Shown here piece after piece: positions 6,859 through 12,831 of a DNA stretch of 12,831 nucleotides (within the stretch, counting starts at the first letter, position 1; each line of letters opens with the position of its first letter). The position numbers were made by a program, and so were the translations under genes. The stretch is from contig CAMOIZ010000026.1 in NCBI GenBank assembly GCA_946616385.1, positions 1-12,831 on the forward strand, written 5' to 3'. Origin of the DNA: an uncultured Bacteroidales bacterium. GTDB lineage: Bacteria; Bacteroidota; Bacteroidia; Bacteroidales; UBA932. The notes under the pieces are model-generated. The model did not search any database. It was not told the DNA's origin and was given only the letters and a program-made list of their open reading frames with translations.

Positions 6859-8035
6859 ATTGCATCAGTATTGACACTATCTCCTTGAGCCTGGCTGCAG
6901 GGCCTTCGAGATGGATCGTGGTCTGCGTGTGGGTGAGGGATTCTCCCGGTGCCAGGTCGGCCGCCGGAGACGAAGATTCGATCTCGTAGAACGGTCCCAT
7001 GATGGTGCCGTCTTCGGTAGGGCCGTCGTTGTAGGAGTTCAGGGCATCTCCTCCGAATGGATCATCCTGCACTCCCCACTGGGAATTCACGAAGCGCGCG
7101 TCGCGGGCCGGCACCGACGTCAGAAGCACCGTCAGCGTTCCCTGCTGCGGATCGAATGCCAGCACCTTTCCCTTCGTGCGGCTGCCGCTGACTCCTATCT
7201 TGGAACGGAATTTCCCGTCGATGCTGAAGGCTATGACTCCTTTCTCCGCTTTCAGGCGCCCGTCCGGCATGGGACCGAAATAATCGTCCTTCACTACCCT
7301 GCCCTCTCCTTCTTCGTCGTAGGGGATGAACACGGTAGTGGTCTCGGAAGGATTGAACATGCCCAGCATCCATACCGACGGCATGCCGCTCTCCTCGGTC
7401 CAGGGCTCTCCGCCCTTGTTGGTGATGGTGTTTTCGCTGGTGTAGGCGACGGACTGCAGATCCTTCACCCCGATGCCCAGGAGCTGTTCGATCAGATCCG
7501 CACCGAGAAGGCTGATCTTCCGCTGCATGCGCATACTGAACTGCCCGCCCTTGGCATTGACAAGCGTGACATCCTTTCCGAAAGTGGCGCTGGATGAACT
7601 CTTTGCGACCGTTTCGAAGGTATCGGTGTCGAATGGTGCAGGGACTTTCCAGTTGGGGAAAATCTGTTCCGCTCCCTTGGCGAAGTACCAGGAGTTCTCT
7701 CCCCCTTCAGGCCCCAGCCAGAAGCGTTCCTCGCCTCCGTAATTGTTGAACTGGCTGCTATGCTCGCCCGACTCTATGAACTTATGGTTGATCCATCCGA
7801 AGCTGCGTCCCTTTTCGCCCGCTGCGGTGGATGTCGCAATGCGCCCCTGCCAGGCCGGCACCGCCAGCACCCTCGCCTTTCCGTCCGGCGAAGAGAGTTC
7901 TACCGTTTCTATCCCCCTGTTTTCCAGGAACTGCTTGTCGTAAGAATAAGTCTTCTCCATATTGATTGAATTTTGTCCGCATGCTGCAAATAACAGTGGC
8001 AGAACAATCAATAAATACGGTGCCTTTAGAGTCAT
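6857..8035 (-). CDS. Lipoprotein with aldose-epimerase-like features (probable DUF6786 family)
   Basis: The 392-residue reading from the ATG at 8033-8035 begins with a lipoprotein signal peptide: MTLK, a hydrophobic run, then LLFAAC with Cys19 as the lipidation site. There is no acidic export signal after the cysteine, so it may stay in the periplasmic leaflet. The body contains 'GWINHKFI', 'NNYGGEERFWLGPEGG' and 'GPFYEIESSS'. I associate these with DUF6786-type Bacteroidales proteins, whose fold is thought to resemble galactose mutarotase. The family name is from memory and no catalytic pair can be assigned, so enzymatic activity is unknown. A frame extension to 8272 encodes Pro/Arg/Ser-rich sequence inside fabF and is not real. 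It starts 10 nt after fabF ends, so it is cotranscribed with fabF. Confidence 0.75.
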   Translation of the reverse strand: MTLKAPYLLIVLPLLFAACGQNSINMEKTYSYDKQFLENRGIETVELSSPDGKARVLAVPAWQGRIATSTAAGEKGRSFGWINHKFIESGEHSSQFNNYGGEERFWLGPEGGENSWYFAKGAEQIFPNWKVPAPFDTDTFETVAKSSSSATFGKDVTLVNAKGGQFSMRMQRKISLLGADLIEQLLGIGVKDLQSVAYTSENTITNKGGEPWTEESGMPSVWMLGMFNPSETTTVFIPYDEEGEGRVVKDDYFGPMPDGRLKAEKGVIAFSIDGKFRSKIGVSGSRTKGKVLAFDPQQGTLTVLLTSVPARDARFVNSQWGVQDDPFGGDALNSYNDGPTEDGTIMGPFYEIESSSPAADLAPGESLTHTQTTIHLEGPAARLKEIVSILMQ

Positions 8036-8045
8036 TTGATCTCTA

Positions 8046-9314
8046 TTAATTAACCCCGCAGGGCCAGGGACGTATGGCAACGCAGGCGTTGTGCCCGCCG
8101 AAGCCGAGGGAGTCGGAGATTCCGAGGGTGCAGGCCACCTTCTCCGCCTTGTTGGGCGTGTAATTGAGGTCGCACTCGGGATCCGGAGTGTCGAGATTGA
8201 TGGTAGGAGTGACGATGCCTTCCTTGAGCGAGAGCACGGTGGCGATGGCCTCTGCGGCGCCGGCGGCACCAAGCATGTGGCCGGTCATGCTCTTGATGGA
8301 AGTGATGTGCGCCTTGTAGGCATCCTCTCCGAGGGCGAGCTTGTACGCCTGGGTCTCGGAAGCATCGTTAAGATGGGTTCCGGTGCCGTGGGCATTGATG
8401 TAGAGGACATCGTCCTTGCTGTATCCGGCTTCCTGAAGCGCAAGTTTCATGGCCTGAGCCTGGGTAGTGCCGTCCGGGCGAGGTGCTGTGGAATGGTAGG
8501 CATCGCAGGTGTTGCCGTAGCCGACGATCTCGCCATAGATCTTCGCTCCGCGCTCCTGTGCATGTTCGAGGGTTTCCAGCACGAGCATCGCTCCGCCGTC
8601 GCCCATCACGAATCCGCCGCGGTTCAGGTTGAAGGGCAGCGACGCGTATTTGGGATCTTCCGAACGGGAAAGGGCCTTTGCATTTGCGAAGCCGGCGATT
8701 CCCAGAGGGATGGATGCATACTCGCAGCCTCCGCTGATGATAGCGTCGGCATAGCCGAAGCGAATGGCCCTGTAGGCCTCGCCGAGATTGTGCGAAGATG
8801 TCGCGCATGCGGTCACCACGTTGATGCAGGGGCCTTTGGCGTTATTCTTTATGGCAATGTGCCCGGCGGCGATATTGGAAATCATCGAGGGGATGAACAG
8901 AGGAGATATCCACTGCCCGGAAGGGTCCTCGATCATTTTCTGGGTTTCCTTGTACTGGATTTCAAATCCGCCGATACCGGAACCGACATACACGCCAAGA
9001 CGGAAGGGGTCGATGTTGGCATCTTCGCCTTCGGACTTGAGTCCGGCGTCCTGCATTGCCTGGTAGGCAGCTGCGACTCCGTACTGGGTAAACAGCGCCT
9101 GCTTGCGCACGAAGGCCTTGTCCATTCCATACTGCAGGGGGTCGAAATCCTTGATCTTGGCTGCGATGTGCACCGGCAGCATCGAGGTATCAAATTCCGT
9201 TATCGTCTCTATTCCACAGACCCCGTTCTTGAGGTTGTTCCAGAAGGTAGGAACGTCGTTTCCTATTGCGGAGATTATGCCGAGGCCTGTAACTACAACT
9301 CTGTGTTCTTTCAT
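8046..9314 (-). CDS. fabF: 3-oxoacyl-[acyl-carrier-protein] synthase II
   Basis: The condensing enzyme extends acyl-ACP with malonyl-ACP in type II fatty acid synthesis in the cytoplasm. The 422 residues cover the full thiolase fold. The active-site Cys170 lies in 'VVTACATSSHN', His309 in 'NAHGTGTHLND', Lys341 and His346 in 'IKSMTGHMLGAAGA', and the C-terminal 'GFGGHNACVAI' is present. The Cys-His-His triad marks it as an elongating KAS I/II enzyme. The segment 'PFNLNRGGFVMGDGGAM' (227-243) differs from the usual PFDxxRDGFVxGxGAG at several positions. No acyl carrier protein gene adjoins it, unlike the common acpP-fabF arrangement. fabH ends 42 nt upstream. Confidence 0.95.
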   Translation of the reverse strand: MKEHRVVVTGLGIISAIGNDVPTFWNNLKNGVCGIETITEFDTSMLPVHIAAKIKDFDPLQYGMDKAFVRKQALFTQYGVAAAYQAMQDAGLKSEGEDANIDPFRLGVYVGSGIGGFEIQYKETQKMIEDPSGQWISPLFIPSMISNIAAGHIAIKNNAKGPCINVVTACATSSHNLGEAYRAIRFGYADAIISGGCEYASIPLGIAGFANAKALSRSEDPKYASLPFNLNRGGFVMGDGGAMLVLETLEHAQERGAKIYGEIVGYGNTCDAYHSTAPRPDGTTQAQAMKLALQEAGYSKDDVLYINAHGTGTHLNDASETQAYKLALGEDAYKAHITSIKSMTGHMLGAAGAAEAIATVLSLKEGIVTPTINLDTPDPECDLNYTPNKAEKVACTLGISDSLGFGGHNACVAIRPWPCGVN

Positions 9315-9333
9315 ATCAAGTAATTATATCATG

Positions 9334-9368
9334 CAAATATAGTCATTATTTCCGTGTTACCATTCCAA
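9334..9368 (-). promoter_or_regulatory. Possible internal promoter before fabF
   Basis: A clear -7 element TATATTTG (minus strand, 9334-9341) lies 20 nt before the fabF start. The nearest upstream TTG (9366-9368) is 24 nt away, longer than the usual spacing, and lies inside the end of fabH. It is probably weak and supplements transcription from the fabH promoter. Confidence 0.45.
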
Positions 9369-10304
9369 AACGGCCGTAGCGCTCAACAATCCTGCGCCGA
9401 AAGCGCTGAATACCAGGATGTCGCCTTCCTTGAACATTCCGGCCCTGTTGCACTCGTCGAGCAGTATGGGACACGATGCGGAGGAAGAATTGCCGTGGTC
9501 CCGGATATTGGTAGGGAACTTCTCCGGTGCCACTCCAAGATTCTCACGGATTGCGTCGATGATCCGGAGATTGGCCTGGTGAATCATGTAGTAACTCACC
9601 TGTCCGGGGGTCAGGCCGGTATCCGCAAGAATGTTTTTTATGTCGCGGGTAGAAGTGGTGACAGCGAACTTGAAAACTTCGCGGCCGCGCATGACAAGGG
9701 GGACTTCGGCTTCTTCCTTGCTTATGTAGGGCGTATTCTGCAATTTATGTATCTCGTACAGCTTTTCCGGATCAGGCTGGGCGGAAAGACGGGTGCCTTT
9801 CAGTTTATCGCCTTCTCCGAATACGGCTGCGCCGGCTCCGTCGCCGAACAGCACGCAGACGCTCCGGTCGTCCCAGTTGATCATCCTGGAGGGTTCTTCG
9901 GCACAGACGATCAGCACTTTTCGTACCTTCCCGGAACGGAAATAGCTGTCCGCCATGTCCATTGCATAGATAAAACCGGGGCAGGCACAGTTGATATCGA
10001 AACAGGGGCAGGAAACGCCCAGTTTAGATGCCACGATGCAACTGAGTCCGGGGGTGACATATTCATTCACGACATTGGAACAGATAATCATGTCCAGCTC
10101 TGACAACTGCACCCTGGCATTCTCCACAGCCTTCAATGCCGCATCGACGGCAAGATCTTCAAGTTTCTCGTCGCTTATGACATGGCGCGATTTAATCCCG
10201 GTACGAGGGAAAATCCATTCATCGTTGGTATCGAGAAATTCGGACAGGTCGTCATTGGTGACCTGTTTCTTGGGAAGGGAGCTCCCGGTTCCTAAAAGTT
10301 TCAT
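9357..10304 (-). CDS. fabH: 3-oxoacyl-[acyl-carrier-protein] synthase III
   Basis: FabH starts fatty acid synthesis by condensing an acyl-CoA primer with malonyl-ACP. The 315-residue length is normal. The Cys-His-Asn triad is visible: Cys108 in 'DINCACPGF' (Cys106 is also near, but Cys108 aligns with the family position), His242 in 'MIHQANLRIIDAI' and Asn272 in 'DHGNSSSAS'. The N-terminal 'DEWIFPRTGIKSRH' (28-41) and 'LFGDGAGAAVF' (152-162) are family signatures. In the Bacteroidota such enzymes often prime branched-chain acids; the primer used here cannot be read from sequence. The gene lacks the usual plsX/rpmF neighbours and is followed by fabF, so the two may form a small initiation-elongation unit driven by the promoter at 10331-10361. 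Confidence 0.95.
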   Translation of the reverse strand: MKLLGTGSSLPKKQVTNDDLSEFLDTNDEWIFPRTGIKSRHVISDEKLEDLAVDAALKAVENARVQLSELDMIICSNVVNEYVTPGLSCIVASKLGVSCPCFDINCACPGFIYAMDMADSYFRSGKVRKVLIVCAEEPSRMINWDDRSVCVLFGDGAGAAVFGEGDKLKGTRLSAQPDPEKLYEIHKLQNTPYISKEEAEVPLVMRGREVFKFAVTTSTRDIKNILADTGLTPGQVSYYMIHQANLRIIDAIRENLGVAPEKFPTNIRDHGNSSSASCPILLDECNRAGMFKEGDILVFSAFGAGLLSATAVLEW

Positions 10305-10330
10305 GATCGAAGTTTAAGTTTAGTCCGGGG

Positions 10331-10361
10331 CAAAGATAATAAAAAATCAATTCTTATGCAA
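10331..10361 (-). promoter_or_regulatory. Promoter of the fabH-fabF-lipoprotein unit
   Basis: Minus-strand TTG (10359-10361), a 20-nt spacer, then TATCTTTG (10331-10338) fits the Bacteroidota consensus. The -33 box lies within the last codons of lnt. The leader before the fabH ATG (10304) would be about 20 nt. A closer TTG (10348-10350) is only 9 nt from the -7 box and is ignored. Confidence 0.7.
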
Positions 10362-11936
10362 AAGCCTGACCAGCAACGCGAGAAGCATCAAAAGGAACAT
10401 CAGTACCGAAGCCCTGCCGACCACGTCGCCATAACGCACGAAGAAAGTCTGTTTCGAATTGAGATTGACAACCCCCGAAAGCACGGCAGGCTCCCACCAG
10501 GGCCCCTTCGAAATCACTTCTCCTCTCTGGTCGATGAAGGCGGAGATTCCGGTGTTGGCGCAGCGCGCGATGTCCCGGCGGGTTTCAATCGCGCGAAGGC
10601 GCGAATAGCTGAAATGCTGCCTGTATCCGGGAGTATCCCCCCACCACGCATCGTTGGTGATCACTGTGAGGAACCGTGCACCCTTGCGCACATATCCGGT
10701 GCAGTACTCGCCGTATACCGATTCGTAGCAGACCGCGCATCCGAACGGAATCTGCCCGTAATGCAGGCACGAAATCTCTTCCTGACCTATGCAACGGCCC
10801 ATCACTCCCCCGAGTTTGTCGTCGATAGGGACGAAGATTTTCGGATAAGGGGTGAGTTCAGTCCCAACCACCAGCTTGCTCTTGTGGAACAGCTCCGCGC
10901 GGCCGGAAGTATCGGTCACGATGGCCGAGTTGTGATTCTCTATCCATCCGTCGCCGAATCTGCGTGCAAGGATGGACGGTGCGCTGTGCTGATTGTACAC
11001 CTTATATGTAGATGCGCCGAAAAGCAGACTGGCGCCGGGGTGTTTGTTCAGGAATCCCTGAAAAGTGCTGAATGACTTTCCTTCCTGGATCCTGTCCAGG
11101 AAAACATCGCCAGTAAAGGTCTCGGGAGCCATCAGAAGCCCTTCCCAGCCCGGATTCATGGCCGATTCGAACTGACTGAGAAGCACGGAGTTCTGCTCTG
11201 CCTGGCTCATGGACTCGAACTTCTGGTAAGGATCGAAATTCGGCTGTCCGGCAATCACCTGCACCTGCCCTTCGGAAACTTCTTCATAATAATGGAAGAT
11301 GTGCGCCGATGCGGCGTACGGCAGTCCTGTCACCATCAGCAGCCAGACGTCCGCCGCGATGCGGGCCTTGCGGGTCATGTGGGCCCAGTCCCCTTCCATG
11401 AAGGCCTTGAGCATCAGGAAAACTGTGATATTCACGACCCACGCCCATGCGGATCCTCCCAGGCTGCCCGTGAATTCGTACCATTGTATGCTGCGGGTGC
11501 TCTGCGCAAAAGCGTTTCCCAGCACCAGCCATGGCCAGGAGATCTGGGCGCTCTGCAGATACCAGCGTTCCCAAGCTATCCACGCGACCGCCAGGAAGAT
11601 GTAGGGAAGCACGCCGGAAAAACGCCTTTTGGACAGGCGGAAGAGGCCGAAGATCAGCGACATCTGCAAGGCATTCGCAAGCACTGCGAAGATGGCTCCG
11701 CCCACCGTTGCGCCCGCCACCCACCAGGTGGTGATTGCATTCCACAACACAAAGAAGGAATAATGCCAGATACGGAAACGGCGTATGCCGTTCACGTCTG
11801 CGATGTGATCGGCGCAGAGCAGAGGCACCAGCCCTACCAGGGCGAATCCTCCGCAATGGGGGAACAACCAGGGAAGGCTCATCAGCGCCGCTCCGAGCAA
11901 TACGAGCAGCCAGAGTGCGGTTTTTTCTCTTTTCAT
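10347..11936 (-). CDS. lnt: Apolipoprotein N-acyltransferase
   Basis: Lnt is an inner-membrane enzyme that adds the third acyl chain to the N-terminal cysteine of lipoproteins. From the ATG at 11934-11936 it has 529 residues. The N-terminal half has several hydrophobic segments (about 7-45, 58-100, 108-125, 160-180, 195-212). It is followed by a carbon-nitrogen hydrolase (nitrilase-like) domain at about 223-490 and a last membrane helix (508-525). The catalytic Glu-Lys-Cys triad is Glu272 ('LMAPETF'), Lys352 ('LFHKSKLVVGTE') and Cys403 ('AVCYESVYG'). The start chosen overlaps the stop of the pseudouridine synthase gene by 4 nt (ATGA). An extension to 12038 only adds a basic, non-family peptide within the upstream gene. 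Its natural substrates would include the lipoprotein encoded at 6857-8035. Confidence 0.95.
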   Translation of the reverse strand: MKREKTALWLLVLLGAALMSLPWLFPHCGGFALVGLVPLLCADHIADVNGIRRFRIWHYSFFVLWNAITTWWVAGATVGGAIFAVLANALQMSLIFGLFRLSKRRFSGVLPYIFLAVAWIAWERWYLQSAQISWPWLVLGNAFAQSTRSIQWYEFTGSLGGSAWAWVVNITVFLMLKAFMEGDWAHMTRKARIAADVWLLMVTGLPYAASAHIFHYYEEVSEGQVQVIAGQPNFDPYQKFESMSQAEQNSVLLSQFESAMNPGWEGLLMAPETFTGDVFLDRIQEGKSFSTFQGFLNKHPGASLLFGASTYKVYNQHSAPSILARRFGDGWIENHNSAIVTDTSGRAELFHKSKLVVGTELTPYPKIFVPIDDKLGGVMGRCIGQEEISCLHYGQIPFGCAVCYESVYGEYCTGYVRKGARFLTVITNDAWWGDTPGYRQHFSYSRLRAIETRRDIARCANTGISAFIDQRGEVISKGPWWEPAVLSGVVNLNSKQTFFVRYGDVVGRASVLMFLLMLLALLVRLLHKN

Positions 11937-12831
11937 GCTTCTTCCTCCTCTTCTTCCGGCATGTTGCCGGCGTATTTGCGCCATTTGTCGAGCAATGCCG
12001 TCATATCGGCGGGCACTGTCGAGTCGAACTGCAGCCATTTGCCGCTTACGGGGTGCTCGAAGCCGAGGGTTTTGGCATGGAGGGCCTGGCGGGGGCAGAT
12101 TTCAAAGCAGTTCTTGATGAATTGGCGATATTTGGAATAGATGGTTCCCTTGCGGATTTCGGATCCTCCGTAACGTTCGTCGTTGAAGAGGGGATGGCCG
12201 ATGGAGGCCATGTGGACGCGGATCTGGTGGGTGCGGCCCGTCTCCAGCTTGCATTCCACGAAGGTCACGAAGCCGAAGCGTTCCAGCACGCGGTAATGCG
12301 TGACGGCATGCTTTCCTTCTTCCGGATTGTCGGTAACGCGGAAGCGGAGGCGGTCGTTGGGGTCGCGGGTGATATTCTTGTCGATGGTGCCTTCCGGCTC
12401 CTTGATGTCGCCCCAGACTATGGCTTGATAGCGGCGCTCCGTAGTGTGGTTGAAGAACTGCTTCGCCAGCTTCAGCTGCGCTTCGTCATTCTTCGCCACC
12501 AGCAGCAACCCGCTCGTATCCTTGTCTATGCGGTGAACCAGAATTCCGGCCTTTTCAGGATCCGTGGCAGATTTAGCAAAATCTGCGGAGGTGTCGGTGT
12601 CCGATGCGGACGCCATATCCGCCCTCGGATGTAGAGGGAGGGGCCCAGCAGAGCTGGGAGGGGCCGCAAGGCCGGCTTGAGCATCGGACACCGCAACCGC
12701 AGCGGTTTGAGGCGGCTCCGTCCCGCTCTCCGCCGTGCGCGCTGAGGCGCGCATTGAACCATCACCCCCTGCTGCATTCAGGTGATAAAGCAGGGCGTTG
12801 ACGAGGGTGCCGTCGAAGTGGCCGTGGCCGG
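11933..12831 (-). CDS. rluD: RluA/RluD-family 23S rRNA pseudouridine synthase with an in-frame insert (5' end outside the window)
   Basis: The enzyme converts uridine to pseudouridine in rRNA. The frame is open to the right edge and begins with 'GHGHFDGTLVNALLYHLN', the usual RluD segment, so the gene starts beyond the window and the ATG at 12752-12754 is internal. The catalytic motif HRIDKD (12518-12535; Asp codon 12524-12526) and 'RTHQIRVHMASIGHPL' (from 12235) are intact, and the protein ends with an acidic tail (PEEEEEEA). Normally about a dozen residues separate 'NALLYHL' from 'GILVHRID'. Here there are 76 (12548-12775), rich in Ala, Ser, Asp and Pro and encoded by a hairpin array. The insert has no stop in this frame, so the enzyme may still be made with a surface loop. 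An N-terminal S4 domain is expected but not visible. The choice of RluD over RluA or RluC is tentative. Confidence 0.88.
   Translation of the reverse strand, partial: GHGHFDGTLVNALLYHLNAAGGDGSMRASARTAESGTEPPQTAAVAVSDAQAGLAAPPSSAGPLPLHPRADMASASDTDTSADFAKSATDPEKAGILVHRIDKDTSGLLLVAKNDEAQLKLAKQFFNHTTERRYQAIVWGDIKEPEGTIDKNITRDPNDRLRFRVTDNPEEGKHAVTHYRVLERFGFVTFVECKLETGRTHQIRVHMASIGHPLFNDERYGGSEIRKGTIYSKYRQFIKNCFEICPRQALHAKTLGFEHPVSGKWLQFDSTVPADMTALLDKWRKYAGNMPEEEEEEA
12595..12693. repeat. 13-bp perfect inverted repeat enclosing three hairpins
   Basis: CGGTGTCCGATGC (12595-12607) and GCATCGGACACCG (12681-12693) are exact reverse complements, 73 nt apart. They enclose the hairpins at 12617-12630, 12644-12658 and 12662-12673, so the RNA or single-stranded DNA could fold as a closed multi-branched structure. 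I see no obvious target-site duplication just outside the arms. Confidence 0.8.
12636..12665. repeat. 10-bp direct repeat flanking the central hairpin
   Basis: GGGAGGGGCC occurs at 12636-12645 and again at 12656-12665, a period of 20 bases, on either side of the CCCAGC/GCTGGG hairpin. It may be part of the internal build of the palindromic element or a remnant of local duplication. Confidence 0.6.

Larger units (their letters stand above)
12567..12753. repeat. Palindromic hairpin array inserted in frame in the pseudouridine synthase
   Basis: Within 187 bases there are at least seven short inverted repeats with tiny loops. They are GCAGATTT/AAATCTGC (12567-12586, loop 4), GGTGTCCG/CGGACGCC (12596-12614, loop 3, one G-T pair), ATCCG/CGGAT (12617-12630, loop 4), CCCAGC/GCTGGG (12644-12658, loop 3), GGCC/GGCC (12662-12673, loop 4), AACCG/CGGTT (12695-12707, loop 3) and TGCGCGC/GCGCGCA (12736-12753, loop 4). 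None is followed by a T-run, so these are not terminators. At least three reading frames across the region are open. The composition and repetitiveness differ from the flanking gene. This suggests a small mobile or repeat-derived element; no transposase is present. Confidence 0.75.

Noticed and set aside
8036..8272. N-terminal extension of the lipoprotein into fabF
   Set aside because: The extension is Pro/Ser/Arg-rich shadow sequence; the internal ATG at 8033-8035 gives a proper lipoprotein signal.
8091..9323. 410-codon open frame opposite fabF
   Set aside because: Antisense shadow; its low-complexity composition mirrors fabF codon use and it shows no family signature.
11937..12038. Extended start of lnt
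   Set aside because: The extra 34 residues are basic non-family sequence inside the upstream gene, whereas the ATGA overlap at 11933-11936 gives a normal Lnt N-terminus.
12567..12753. Hairpins as intrinsic terminators or a CRISPR array
   Set aside because: No hairpin is followed by a T-run, all lie inside an open coding frame, and there is no regular repeat-spacer pattern.
12752..12754. ATG as the true start of the pseudouridine synthase, making it a short or truncated gene
   Set aside because: The same frame continues to the right edge and encodes the conserved GHGHFDGTLVNALLYHL segment, so this ATG is internal.

Overview
The window looks like chromosomal DNA from a member of the Bacteroidota, most likely an uncultured gut- or rumen-type Bacteroidales. 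Five observations point there. Most intergenic gaps carry the Bacteroidota-type promoter (TTG about 18-20 nt before TAnnTTTG). I see no Shine-Dalgarno sequences, and gene leaders are A/T-rich. The HU protein is of the 'RNI' type. A 29-residue mS38-like (AURKAIP1/COX24) basic protein sits between HU and an RNase G/E. Finally, there is a Bacteroidales-style thioredoxin-fold protein and a probable DUF6786-type lipoprotein. Coding DNA is fairly G+C-rich and the gaps are A/T-rich. I see no tRNA, rRNA, CRISPR array, insertion sequence or phage gene, and no gene-free stretch longer than 300 bases.

Layout. (1) Positions 1-259, minus: the N-terminus of an exported M16 zinc peptidase with its own promoter. 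(2) Positions 324-4661, minus: a tightly overlapping operon read lon, ung, coaD, then a secreted thioredoxin-fold protein; coaD appears to start with TTG. (3) Positions 4662-4822: divergent promoters for lon and for the rightward unit HU, mS38-like protein, rng. A stem-loop lies in the leader of rng. (4) Positions 6829-6858: a terminator, probably bidirectional, between the convergent rng and a lipoprotein gene. (5) Positions 6857-12831, minus: an RluD-type pseudouridine synthase (5' end outside the window), lnt, fabH, fabF and the lipoprotein. A promoter inside the end of lnt probably restarts transcription at fabH.

Most genes are housekeeping: proteolysis (lon, M16), uracil repair (ung), coenzyme A synthesis (coaD), initiation and elongation of fatty acids (fabH, fabF), lipoprotein N-acylation (lnt), RNA processing and modification (rng, rluD), nucleoid structure (HU) and the ribosome (mS38-like). 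coaD, fabH, fabF and lnt share an acyl/CoA/lipid theme but lie in separate transcription units.

The most unusual element is at the right edge. The pseudouridine synthase is interrupted in frame, just before its catalytic HRIDKD motif, by about 76 residues of low-complexity Ala/Ser/Asp/Pro-rich sequence. The DNA encoding it is a run of small perfect hairpins, with a 13-bp inverted repeat enclosing three of them. It resembles, in principle, the Rickettsia palindromic elements that insert in frame into protein genes.
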